The position numbers were made by a program, and so were the translations under genes. Positions 1 through 6,575 of a stretch of DNA of 9,547 nt are shown here, one piece after another. The DNA is from Planctomycetes bacterium SM23_32 (GTDB lineage Bacteria > Planctomycetota > Brocadiia > SM23-32): positions 1-9,547 of the forward strand of contig LJUE01000057.1 in the NCBI GenBank assembly GCA_001303885.1, in the 5' to 3' direction. The notes under the pieces are model-generated. The model was not told the origin of the DNA. It searched no databases and saw nothing but the letters and a program-made list of their open reading frames with translations. Within the stretch, counting starts at the first letter, position 1, and each line of letters starts with the position of its first letter.

Positions 1-439
1 GCTCAAGGAGGCAGGTTACCGCTACGACGCCTCGCTGGGCAGCGTCCTGCCGGGGCCGCTGAACGCGCGGCTGGCTCGCCTGCCCTGTCCGTTCCGTTGG
101 GCCTCGGTCTATGAGTTCCCCACGTCGGCCATGGCCGGCGGGCTGCTGCCGCTGTCGCTGACGTGGCTCAGGCTGACGGCGCCGCTGGCCGCGCGGCTGC
201 TGCCGCGCTCGCCGTCACTGATCTACCTGCACCTGCACGAGTTCCTGCCGGCCGAGACGGCCGCCGTCCTCCCGGTGAGGCTGCGGGCGGTGCTCACGCG
301 CAACTGCGGCGAGGATGCCTGGGAGGTGCTGGACCGCGCGCTCGACGTCCTGGACGCGGAGTTTGCCACCTGTGCGGAGATGCTGGACGACCTGCGCCGG
401 GAGCCGGCCGGCGCGCAGGCCGGGGACAAGCCGAGATGA
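1..439 (+). CDS. Polysaccharide deacetylase, C-terminal part (5' end outside window)
   Basis: Reading from base 2, the frame is open for 145 codons to TGA at 437-439, so this is the C-terminal end of a longer protein. The visible part opens with LKEAGYRYDASLG, followed by P-rich turns, YEFPTSA, YLHLHEF and an end segment containing TRNCGEDAWEVLD and TCAEML. This order is typical of the C-terminal half of NodB-type polysaccharide deacetylases, particularly those of exopolysaccharide loci, which remove N-acetyl groups from glycans using a divalent metal. The N-terminal metal-binding Asp/His motifs lie outside the window, so catalytic competence cannot be judged. Its stop overlaps the start of the next gene (ATGA, 436-439), so the two are probably translationally coupled in one operon. 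An internal ATG at 131 is not the true start, because homologous sequence continues upstream of it. Confidence 0.8.
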   Translation, partial: LKEAGYRYDASLGSVLPGPLNARLARLPCPFRWASVYEFPTSAMAGGLLPLSLTWLRLTAPLAARLLPRSPSLIYLHLHEFLPAETAAVLPVRLRAVLTRNCGEDAWEVLDRALDVLDAEFATCAEMLDDLRREPAGAQAGDKPR

Positions 440-1863
440 GCGATTCCAACGAGCTGATCGTGATTGCCGGGGCGGGCATCGCCGGGCTTTCGGCGGCCTA
501 CCGGCTTCAGGGCCACGCCGACCTGCCCTTTGTGGTCTTTGAGCGGGCGCCGCGCGCGGGCGGCTACTCGCGCACCGAGCAGTACGGGGACTTCCGCTTC
601 GACCTGGGCGGGCACCGCTTCTACACCAAGAAGCCCCACGTGCAGCAGTTCCTGGAGGAGTTGGTGGGGGAGGGCCTGCTTACCGTTGATCGCCTCAGCC
701 GCATCTTCTTCAACGGCCGGTTCGTGCACTACCCGCTGAGCGCCTTCAACACCCTGCGCGCCCTCGGCGTGGGCGGGGCGGCCAGGGCGGTGCTCGACTA
801 CGCGCGGATGAAGGTCAAGACCACGCTCGCCGGAGCCGGGCCGGAGGGCACCTTTGAGCAGTGGGCTCTGAACCGGTTCGGCCGTTACCTCTACGAGGTC
901 TACTTCAAGGTCTACACGGAGAAGACGTGGGGCGTGCCCTGCACCGACCTGTCGGCCGACTTCGCCGAGCAGAGGATCAGGGGCCTCTCGTTCCGGGAGG
1001 CGGTCAAGGATGCCATCCTGCGCAAGGGCGAGGACGAGTCGCTGGTGCGGCGGTTCCACTACCCGCGCCGCGGGTTCGGGCAGATAACGGACGCCATGGC
1101 CGCCGCCGTGGCCGAGCCGAACCGCCTGCTGACCGAACACGACGTGACGGCCGTGGAGCACGAGGGCGACCGCATTACGGCGGTGGTGGCCCGTCGGAGC
1201 GACGGCACGACGGTACGGCAGCCCTGCTGCGAGTTTGTCACCTCCTTGGCCGTGGACGAGCTGGTGCGGGCGTTGGATCCGCCTGCCCCGCCCGAGGTGC
1301 TCCAGGCGAGCGGAGCACTGCGCTACCGGAGCATGGTCGTGCTGCTGCTCGTGTTGGACGTGCCGCAGGTCAGCCCTGACCACTGGATCTACGTGCCTGC
1401 CCCCCACATCGGGTTCTGTCGCATGCACGAGCCGAAGAACTGGAGCGCCGAGATGGCGCCGCCGGACCGCACCGCCGTGGTGCTGGAGTACTTCTGCCAG
1501 AAGGGCGATGCCACGTGGCAGGGCGAGCCCGACGATCTGGCCGCCGCCGCCGTGGCCGATCTGGGTGCCATCGGTCTGGTTGAGCCCGACTGGGTGAGCG
1601 CCTGGACGACGGTGCGCATGAACAAGGCCTACCCCATCTACCAGCTCGGCTACAGGGACCATCTGGACCTGGTGACCGGCTACTTGGCCCGCTTTAGGAA
1701 CCTCTACAACATCGGCCGCAACGCATCCTTCCTGTACACAAGCTCCGACCACTACATGGACATGGGCCTGAAGGCGGCCGAGAACGTGCTCGGCCACGAC
1801 CACGACCTGGGCGGGATCGGCCGCGAGGAGGGCTACGCCGAGGCCGGGCAAAGGGCCGAATGA
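436..1863 (+). CDS. FAD-dependent oxidoreductase, UDP-galactopyranose-mutase-like
   Basis: This encodes 475 residues. The N-terminus carries a Rossmann dinucleotide motif (GAGIAGLSAAYRL, residues 12-24), a strand ending in Glu36 for the ribose, and then RAGGYSRT and DLGGHRFYTKKPHV, the flavin-binding layout of UDP-galactopyranose mutases and the protoporphyrinogen-oxidase/amine-oxidase superfamily. The C-terminal NIGRNASFLYTSSDHY and MGLKAAENVLG segment fits the last FAD-binding motif of that fold. The reaction is not certain: it is longer than a usual bacterial mutase (roughly 370-400 residues), so it may be a related sugar or lipid oxidoreductase. The ATG at 436 was chosen because it overlaps the deacetylase stop and starts just before the Rossmann strand. 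The same frame is open further upstream to 163, but that stretch is an out-of-frame reading of the deacetylase. The coupling suggests a role in surface polysaccharide synthesis (inference). Confidence 0.82.
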   Translation: MSDSNELIVIAGAGIAGLSAAYRLQGHADLPFVVFERAPRAGGYSRTEQYGDFRFDLGGHRFYTKKPHVQQFLEELVGEGLLTVDRLSRIFFNGRFVHYPLSAFNTLRALGVGGAARAVLDYARMKVKTTLAGAGPEGTFEQWALNRFGRYLYEVYFKVYTEKTWGVPCTDLSADFAEQRIRGLSFREAVKDAILRKGEDESLVRRFHYPRRGFGQITDAMAAAVAEPNRLLTEHDVTAVEHEGDRITAVVARRSDGTTVRQPCCEFVTSLAVDELVRALDPPAPPEVLQASGALRYRSMVVLLLVLDVPQVSPDHWIYVPAPHIGFCRMHEPKNWSAEMAPPDRTAVVLEYFCQKGDATWQGEPDDLAAAAVADLGAIGLVEPDWVSAWTTVRMNKAYPIYQLGYRDHLDLVTGYLARFRNLYNIGRNASFLYTSSDHYMDMGLKAAENVLGHDHDLGGIGREEGYAEAGQRAE

Positions 1864-1870
1864 CGGACCT

Positions 1871-1907
1871 CCAGGGCTTCTGCCGCTTCTGGCGGAAGAG
1901 GGCCTGG
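1871..1907 (+). terminator. Stem-loop between convergent genes, possible terminator without T-tract
   Basis: An 8-bp stem (1877-1884 with 1891-1898, one G-T pair, 6-nt loop) is extended by a 5-bp outer stem (1871-1875 with 1903-1907) across a small asymmetric bulge. It starts 8 bases after the stop of the FAD-dependent gene and lies between it and the convergent UROD-like gene. No T-run follows on either strand, so intrinsic termination is unproven. The rest of 1908-2000 shows nothing I can assign. Confidence 0.3.
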
Positions 1908-2000
1908 CGGTTGGTGATGCCGGCCTCCTTCGTCGCAGCGGCGGTGTTCGTGGTCAGCCCGGGGGCGGGCACAGCGGGCCGCGCACTGAGCCGCGGCCGC

Positions 2001-3071
2001 CTATCGGCAGCGGCGTTCCACGTCCGCCAGCAGCAGGTCCGCCTCGCGCCTGGTGCCGCACCACGTGTCGAGGAAGAGCCCCCGGTGCGGCAGCTCCTCC
2101 AGGAGGGACCCCACCTCCTGCGGCGCGCAGGAGATGTAGAGCAGCTTGCCGGCCTCCAGGATGTGGCGCAGCAGCTCCGTCCACTGGCGCATGGGGGGCG
2201 CGCCGGCGCCTGGCACCCACTGCAGGCCGCTGAGGAGGGGGAGGGCCAGCAGGGAATCGGTGTGCCGCACGGCGTCCGGGCCGTCCAGGTGATAGATGGT
2301 CCGGCCGACCCATTCGGTCTGCTGCATGAGCCCCGGCAGGAACAGCTCGTCGAACATGCCCGGCGATATCATGCACGAGAAGTCGCACTGGAGGTCGGCC
2401 GCCGGCTGGTCGGACCAGATGCCCATCCAGAAGATGCTCCCGGGCACGTGGCGGCTGATGATGTCCCGGCATTCCCGGAAGGCCCGCCGCCAGGCCAGGT
2501 TGATCCTGGCCAGGGCAGGGGGGAGGGGCTCGGGGTTCTCCACCAGGTCGTAGAGCAGGCGCTCGGTCCCCCGCAGGCGCGCCAATATCTCCCCGGGGCC
2601 GTTCAGGTCGGGCAGGCCCACCAGGTAACGGCCCGGCGCTCGCTCAGCCGCGGCCTCCAGCAGCGCCGCCGAGATGCGCCACCACTCGTTTGAGGGGTCG
2701 AACTCCAGCCCGGGCGCATCATCCCAGTCGCTGATGATGGGGTCCGCCCACGCCGTCGTGGTGCCGGTGAAGTGGTAGGGGCATCCCAGATACGCCGCCA
2801 GGACGGCCACCATCCCTCCGCGCACCGGGAAGAGCACGGGCACCGCTTCGCCGCCCCAATAGGTGGCCGCCACCTGCGCCTCGAGTGAGGGGACCACCAC
2901 GTCGGGGTCGGTCCACCAGCTGGCCAGGTCCTCCGGCCCGGGCCGGGGGAGGCTGAGTTCCTTCAGGGGGGCGCAGACCTTGATGGGCACCCGGTCCGTC
3001 GGCTCGCCCCGCCACCATGCCTCGACGCGCCCCCGGGCCTCTTCGAAGTCCGGCTTGCCTTCCACCTCCAT
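2001..3071 (-). CDS. Uroporphyrinogen-decarboxylase-fold protein (trimethylamine corrinoid protein 2-like)
   Basis: This encodes 356 residues related to the URO-D superfamily, which holds uroporphyrinogen decarboxylase and the MtaA/MtbA corrinoid:thiol methyltransferases. Visible landmarks are EAWWRGEPTDRVPIKV near the N-terminus, YHLDGPDAVRH (around residues 260-270), SGLQWVPGAGAPP and HILEAGKLLYIS. These resemble the group often labelled 'trimethylamine corrinoid protein 2', common in Planctomycetota-like genomes. Methylcobamide:CoM methyltransferases usually carry a Zn-binding HxC here; this protein has His261-Leu-Asp263, so it may bind metal differently or do another reaction. No corrinoid protein or methyltransferase partner is adjacent, so the substrate is unknown. 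ATG 3071 was chosen because a purine-rich GGGGGAAGAGG stretch precedes it and the family homology begins just after it. An in-frame ATG at 3167 would add 32 residues resembling nothing. Confidence 0.75.
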   Translation of the reverse strand: MEVEGKPDFEEARGRVEAWWRGEPTDRVPIKVCAPLKELSLPRPGPEDLASWWTDPDVVVPSLEAQVAATYWGGEAVPVLFPVRGGMVAVLAAYLGCPYHFTGTTTAWADPIISDWDDAPGLEFDPSNEWWRISAALLEAAAERAPGRYLVGLPDLNGPGEILARLRGTERLLYDLVENPEPLPPALARINLAWRRAFRECRDIISRHVPGSIFWMGIWSDQPAADLQCDFSCMISPGMFDELFLPGLMQQTEWVGRTIYHLDGPDAVRHTDSLLALPLLSGLQWVPGAGAPPMRQWTELLRHILEAGKLLYISCAPQEVGSLLEELPHRGLFLDTWCGTRREADLLLADVERRCR

Positions 3072-3100
3072 CGCCTCTTCCCCCTCAACCTGGGCGCAGC

Positions 3101-3129
3101 ATCGTAGCAAGCCGCGCAGGTTGCTGCAA
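3101..3129 (-). promoter_or_regulatory. Possible sigma70-type promoter for the UROD-like gene
   Basis: On the minus strand, TTGCAG (3129-3124) and TACGAT (3106-3101) are separated by exactly 17 bp. They match the -35 consensus at 3/6 and the -10 at 4/6. This would place the transcript start about 35 bases before the chosen ATG at 3071. It lies in the 124-bp divergent region shared with the DUF89 gene. Because the boxes are degenerate and vegetative promoters vary between phyla, this is only a candidate. Confidence 0.3.
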
Positions 3130-3195
3130 TGCATGCTGTTGCGGCGCCGGCCGGCCCGTGGCATCATGGTGGGCTTTGGCGCGGGAGATGGCCCG

Positions 3196-4065
3196 ATGCG
3201 CAGCTACCTGGACTGCACGCCCTGCTTCGTGCGGCAGGCCCTGGACGCCGTCCGGAAAGCAACCGGCGATGTGGCCGTGCACGAGCGCGTCATGCGCCGC
3301 GTGCTGGCCGAGCTGGCGCGGTTCTCCTTCGAGCAGCCGCCCCCCGTCATGGGCTGCTGCATACACCGCATCATCCGCGAGCAGACGGGCAATGCCGACC
3401 CCTACCGCGAGGCGAAGGCGGCGTCCAACCGCCTGGCCCTGAAGCTGGCCGGGGAACTGGAGAGCAAGGTTGGCGGCGCGGCGAACGGCTTCCAACGTGC
3501 GCTGCGGCTCGCGTTGGCCGCCAACGTGATAGACCTCGGCGCGAAGGCGGCCGGCGATGTGGACGAGGCCGCCGTCAAGGCCGAACTGGTGCGCGCGCTG
3601 ACAGCACCGCTCGACGCCGCCGCCGTCGGACGGCTCAGGTCGGCCCTGGACGCCGCCGAGTCCGTTCTCTACCTCACCGACAACGCCGGCGAGATCGTCT
3701 TCGACCGCCTGCTGATCGAACGCCTGGCGCCCCGCCGGGTCACCGTGGGCGTGCGCGGCGCCCCCGTGATCAACGATGCCACGATGGAGGACGCCGAGGC
3801 CGTGGGGCTCACCGACCTGGCGGAGGTGATCACCAACGGCAGCGCGACGCCCGGAACTGTGCTGTCGGAGTGTCCACCGGAGTTCCGGCGATGCTTCGAG
3901 CGGGCGGACGTCGTCATATCGAAAGGGCAGGGCAACTACGAGACGCTCAGCACGGAGCGCCGGCCGGGCCTCTTCTTCTTGCTGCGCGCCAAGTGCCTGG
4001 TGCTCGCCCGTGACCTGGGCTGCGAGATGGGAGACCTGGTTGTGCGGGAAGCAGGGGCCGACTGA
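3196..4065 (+). CDS. DUF89/ARMT1-like protein, putative damage-control phosphatase
   Basis: This encodes 289 residues. The N-terminus has LDCTPCFVRQAL (Cys7 and Cys10), typical of the prokaryotic DUF89 subfamily. The core carries the family signatures: TDNAGEIVFD with Asp162-Asn163 as metal ligands, VRGAPVINDATMEDA (residues 186-200, Asn193-Asp194), and SKGQGNYETL (Lys243 to Leu251). DUF89 proteins are metal-dependent phosphatases proposed to remove damaged or overflow phosphometabolites such as glycated or pantothenate-pathway intermediates. The exact substrate here is unknown. The start at 3196 is supported by GGGAG at 3183-3187 and by homology beginning at residue 3; an in-frame ATG at 3166 would add 10 residues. 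A weak TTGCGG (3139-3144), 17 bp, CATCAT (3162-3167) pair could be its promoter. It converges on the thioredoxin-TPR gene 34 bp downstream. Confidence 0.85.
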   Translation: MRSYLDCTPCFVRQALDAVRKATGDVAVHERVMRRVLAELARFSFEQPPPVMGCCIHRIIREQTGNADPYREAKAASNRLALKLAGELESKVGGAANGFQRALRLALAANVIDLGAKAAGDVDEAAVKAELVRALTAPLDAAAVGRLRSALDAAESVLYLTDNAGEIVFDRLLIERLAPRRVTVGVRGAPVINDATMEDAEAVGLTDLAEVITNGSATPGTVLSECPPEFRRCFERADVVISKGQGNYETLSTERRPGLFFLLRAKCLVLARDLGCEMGDLVVREAGAD

Positions 4066-4091
4066 ACGCGACGCGACGAGGCCGCGGCCCC
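4054..4091. terminator. Long-loop stem between convergent genes, weak terminator candidate
   Basis: GGGGCCG (4054-4060) and CGGCCCC (4085-4091) form a perfect 7-bp stem with a 24-nt loop spanning the stop codon of the DUF89 gene and the 34-bp convergent gap. No T-tract follows on either strand and the loop is long. It may be chance in GC-rich DNA; it is listed because no other termination signal is seen between these convergent genes. Confidence 0.15.
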
Positions 4092-4099
4092 ATTCCCGC

Positions 4100-4963
4100 T
4101 CAGTAGAGCACGCCGGCCAGCTGGCGGCGGTAGCGGTCTGCCAGGTCGCTGCGGGAGCCGACCAGGCTGAAGATCCTGAGCATGGCGTCCTTCGGCGCCT
4201 GGTCGTGGTAGTGCCTGTCGGCCGCCAGTACCTGCAGGAACTGCTCGAGCGCGCCCTCGTAGTCTCCCTCGGCCGCCAGGCAGCAGGCCAGTTCATAGCG
4301 GGCGTCCAGGTCGTCGGGACGCTCGGCCAGACGCGCCTGGCAGGCCGATCGGCCGCCGACTCGCTCAGCGGTCTCCCCGAACTCGATGCGCGCCAGCAAG
4401 CCGAGGGCGGCCTTGTGCTCCGGGGCGTCCTCTTCGATGCGCGTCAGCAGCTCGCGCGCCCGCTCCTGCTCGCCACGCTCGACGGCGAGCGTCGCGAGCC
4501 GCAACATGGCGCCCGTGTGGCCGCCGTCCCCCTCGAGGGCCTGCTCATAGCACCGCTCGGCATCCTCCAGCCGGCCCTCCTCCATCAGCCGGTCGCCCTC
4601 CGACACCAGTTCGTCCGTTGCGGACGGGAGCACCGCCCCCAGGATGCGCCGGACCTCCGGCTCGGGCAAGGCACCCATGAACTCGCCGGCGATCCGGCCG
4701 TCCCGGAACACCTTGACGGCCGGGATGCCCTGCACGCCATAGCGGGCAGCCGTCTGGGGGTCCTCGTCAACGTTGACCCTCGCCAGAGCGGCGCGCCCTT
4801 CGTAGGACCCCACCACGCGCTCCAGCACGGGCCCGAGTGCCCGGCAGGGCGCGCACCATTCGGCCCAGAAGTCCACCACGACGGGGCGCTCGGCCGAGGC
4901 GGCGATGACCTGCTGCTCGAACCCGCCCGGCGCCACGTCGAAGACATGCGGCCCGGCTGCCAT
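4100..4963 (-). CDS. cnoX: Thioredoxin-TPR chaperedoxin, CnoX/YbbN family
   Basis: This encodes 287 residues, close to the 284 of E. coli CnoX (YbbN). Residues 5-110 are a thioredoxin domain with WCAPC (Cys37 and Cys40) and a cis-Pro in GIPAV (Pro81). From about residue 120 to the end the protein is helical, with TPR-like units such as AERCYEQALEGD, ARELLTRIEEDAPEHKAAL and DARYELACCLAAEGDYEGAL. CnoX proteins are cytosolic holdases that protect stressed proteins and pass them to GroEL/DnaK. Forms with an intact CXXC, as here, can also reduce disulfides; the E. coli form lacks the first Cys. ATG 4963 is preferred (AAGG 9 nt upstream) over an in-frame TTG at 4987. A -10-like TAGAAT (minus strand, 5005-5000) lies just after the upstream msrA terminator, suggesting separate transcription. 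Confidence 0.85.
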   Translation of the reverse strand: MAAGPHVFDVAPGGFEQQVIAASAERPVVVDFWAEWCAPCRALGPVLERVVGSYEGRAALARVNVDEDPQTAARYGVQGIPAVKVFRDGRIAGEFMGALPEPEVRRILGAVLPSATDELVSEGDRLMEEGRLEDAERCYEQALEGDGGHTGAMLRLATLAVERGEQERARELLTRIEEDAPEHKAALGLLARIEFGETAERVGGRSACQARLAERPDDLDARYELACCLAAEGDYEGALEQFLQVLAADRHYHDQAPKDAMLRIFSLVGSRSDLADRYRRQLAGVLY

Positions 4964-5007
4964 AGGCCTGAACCTTGGAGAGTGCAAAGGGATCAGCCGA
5001 TTCTACT

Positions 5008-5051
5008 GCAAAAGCGGGCGCGTTGCACGCCGCACGGCCGTGCAACCGCCC
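5008..5051 (-). terminator. Intrinsic terminator downstream of msrA
   Basis: On the minus strand, starting 32 bases after the msrA stop, GGGCG and GTTGCACG (pairing 5047-5051 with 5016-5020, and 5039-5046 with 5022-5029) make a 13-bp stem with one bulged base (5021) and a 9-nt loop. The stem is followed at once by GC then TTTTGC. A GC-rich stem plus a short T-run is the classic rho-independent layout. The T-run reads as T only on the minus strand, which fits termination of msrA before cnoX. Confidence 0.6.
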
Positions 5052-5082
5052 CCGCGCGTCGGCCAGGCGGCGTCCCTGCCGA

Positions 5083-5685
5083 TCACGGCGTCTGGCAGCT
5101 GCTGAGCCCGCGCTTCTCCAGGTAACGCTGATGGTAGTCCTCCGCCCGCCAGAATGTGGCGGCCGGCAGGATCTGAGTCACGATGGGCCGCCCGCCGAAG
5201 GCGCCGGACGCCTCAAGCCTGCGTTTCGCCGCCTCGGCCGCCTGCTGCTGGTCCGCCGTGTGGTAGAAGACGGCGGAGCGATATTGGCTCCCCACGTCCG
5301 GCCCCTGGCGGTTCAGCGTCGTCGGGTCGTGGCACCCCCAGAACACCCCCAGCAACTCCTCGTAGGAGACCTGCTCCGGATCGTACTGCACCAGCACGGC
5401 CTCGGCGTGGCCGGTCGTGTGGGTGCAGACCTGCGGGTAGGTCGGGTTCTCCGTCCAGCCGCCCGTGTAGCCGACGGTAGTCTCGGTGACGCCCTTGACG
5501 TTCCGGAATGTCTCCTCGACGCCCCAGAAGCATCCCGCCGCGAAGGTTGCGGTCGCCATCGTCGTGTCTCCTTCAGTCGTCGCGGGCTCCGTCCCTGCCC
5601 CTTGGCCCGTGCCCGGTCGGGACGTGCCTATCAGCGCCGCCACGAGCATGACGAAGAAGAGCCATAGCAGTCTGATGTAGGCCAT
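5083..5685 (-). CDS. msrA: Peptide-methionine (S)-S-oxide reductase MsrA with N-terminal signal/anchor extension
   Basis: MsrA reduces the S-epimer of methionine sulfoxide in proteins. The catalytic GCFWG is present (Cys52 in the long form), as are VGYTGGWTENPTYPQVC, TTGHAEAV, CHDPTTLNRQGPDVGSQYRS and a C-terminal SSCQTP whose Cys197 is the likely resolving cysteine. From ATG 5685 (GGAG 9 nt upstream) the product is 200 residues with a hydrophobic N-terminus (LLWLFFVMLVAALIG) and a Gly/Thr-rich linker, suggesting export or membrane anchoring. No lipobox cysteine is seen. A second in-frame ATG at 5559 has a stronger ribosome-binding site (AAGGAG, 8 nt spacing) and gives a 158-residue form starting at MATATFAAG, just before the catalytic motif. 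Both forms may be made. pcm lies upstream on the same strand, 119 bp away. Confidence 0.92.
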   Translation of the reverse strand: MAYIRLLWLFFVMLVAALIGTSRPGTGQGAGTEPATTEGDTTMATATFAAGCFWGVEETFRNVKGVTETTVGYTGGWTENPTYPQVCTHTTGHAEAVLVQYDPEQVSYEELLGVFWGCHDPTTLNRQGPDVGSQYRSAVFYHTADQQQAAEAAKRRLEASGAFGGRPIVTQILPAATFWRAEDYHQRYLEKRGLSSCQTP

Positions 5686-5703
5686 TGTGTCGCGCTCCGT
5701 TGA

Positions 5704-5767
5704 CGCATCGCCTCTCCTGTATACATTCTACCTCGCGCGCGGCACAGAGGCCCCCTGAGGCGATGCG
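5704..5767. repeat. 11-bp perfect inverted repeat bracketing the msrA upstream region
   Basis: CGCATCGCCTC (5704-5714) and GAGGCGATGCG (5757-5767) are perfect inverted copies separated by 42 bp. The spacer holds -10-like TAGAAT (5730-5725) and TATACA (5723-5718) on the minus strand, upstream of the msrA start at 5685; no convincing -35 accompanies either. The repeat could be a two-site operator, a long-loop RNA stem in a pcm-msrA transcript, or chance. No T-run is attached, so a terminator is less likely. Confidence 0.4.
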
Positions 5768-5804
5768 GTTCGGCTGATCCCCCCTGGGTGCGGGTCGCCC
5801 GCTC

Positions 5805-6485
5805 TCACCAGCCGTCCTCGCCGATCAGCTTGACGAAGACACACTGGCAGGACTCCTCCTCGTCGAACGTGCCGTCCGCCCGGCGTGCGTAATGCGTGAG
5901 CACCTGCCAGTGCCGCCCGACCGGCACCACGGCCTCCCCACCCGGCCCCAGCTGGGCCAGCACCGTGTCCGGCCGGCGCGGCGCTCCGGCCGTCACGATC
6001 ACGCGGTCGAACGGTGCTTCCTCGGGCCATCCGAGCGTTCCGTCGCCGACGCGGAACGAGATGTTCCCGTACCCCAGCTCGTCGCAGAGCAGCCGTCGGG
6101 CTCGCTCGCTCAGCTCCGGCAGGCGCTCCACGGTGTAGACGTGCGCCGACAGCTCCGCCAGCACGGCCGCCTGGTAGCCCGAGCCGGTCCCCACCTCCAG
6201 CACGCGCTCCTCGCCGCGGAGGTGCAGCAGCTCGGTCATCAGGGCCACCATGTAGGGCTGCGAGATGGTCTGGCCGGAGCCGATGGCCAGCGCGCCGTCG
6301 CAGTAGGCGTCGTAGCGGCGCCGGGGCGGGACGAACAGCTCGCGCGGCACCTTGTCCATCGCCGCGAGCACCCGCTCGTCGCCGATGCCGTTGCGGCGCA
6401 ACTGGTTGTCCACCATGGACTTGCGGGCGCGCAAGAACTCCCCGTCGTCCGCGTCCACCGGCCGCCTACATCCGAAAAGGGGCAT
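5805..6485 (-). CDS. pcm: Protein-L-isoaspartate O-methyltransferase (PIMT)
   Basis: This encodes 226 residues. PIMT uses S-adenosylmethionine to methylate isoaspartyl residues that arise from aged Asp/Asn, starting their repair. Visible signatures are ARKSMVDNQLRRNGI (20-34), DKVPRELFVP (44-53), AIGSGQTISQPYMVA (67-81, the substrate-side signature), the SAM motif VLEVGTGSGYQAA (95-107), and DRVIVTAGAP followed by LGPGGEAVVPVG further on. Length fits the bacterial family. ATG 6485 was chosen because it starts about 15 residues before the conserved EFLRARKSMV segment and lies just downstream of a good promoter. The frame stays open far upstream to 7073, but that part is antisense to the yjbQ gene. 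It is first in a minus-strand series with msrA and cnoX and divergent from yjbQ. Confidence 0.92.
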   Translation of the reverse strand: MPLFGCRRPVDADDGEFLRARKSMVDNQLRRNGIGDERVLAAMDKVPRELFVPPRRRYDAYCDGALAIGSGQTISQPYMVALMTELLHLRGEERVLEVGTGSGYQAAVLAELSAHVYTVERLPELSERARRLLCDELGYGNISFRVGDGTLGWPEEAPFDRVIVTAGAPRRPDTVLAQLGPGGEAVVPVGRHWQVLTHYARRADGTFDEEESCQCVFVKLIGEDGW

Positions 6486-6516
6486 TTTGCATTTCCCATC
6501 CGAATCGCCGTCGTGT

Positions 6517-6544
6517 ATCATACCGCCGTCCAGGACCATTACAA
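6517..6544 (-). promoter_or_regulatory. Likely sigma70-type promoter for pcm
   Basis: On the minus strand TTGTAA (6544-6539; 4/6 match to TTGACA) and TATGAT (6522-6517; 5/6 match to TATAAT) are spaced by 16 bp. Transcription would start near 6510, about 25 bases before the pcm ATG at 6485. This is the most AT-rich spot in the 90-bp divergent pcm-yjbQ region. It is the best-matching promoter in the window but is still only a sequence match. Confidence 0.45.
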
Positions 6545-6575
6545 CCTGAAGCGTCGAAGCGGCGAGAGCAGTGCC

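Noticed and set aside
163..435. Upstream extension of the FAD-dependent gene to an ATG at 163
   Set aside because: It reads the deacetylase in a wrong frame (Ala/Gly/Arg-rich) and precedes the natural Rossmann start by 91 residues.
223..1851. Long minus-strand open frame opposite the deacetylase and FAD-dependent genes
   Set aside because: It is a GC-rich shadow: low-complexity His/Val/Arg-rich translation without any domain, while the plus strand encodes recognisable proteins.
1860..2693. Plus-strand open frame of 277 codons starting ATGA at the FAD-gene stop, with a hydrophobic N-terminal segment
   Set aside because: Most of it is antisense to the UROD-like gene, whose protein shows clear family motifs. 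The remainder resembles nothing; its start overlap is probably chance.
6487..6521. TTGCAT and TATCAT as a promoter for yjbQ
   Set aside because: The spacer is 23 bp, too long for a sigma70-type promoter; the minus-strand pair for pcm fits much better.
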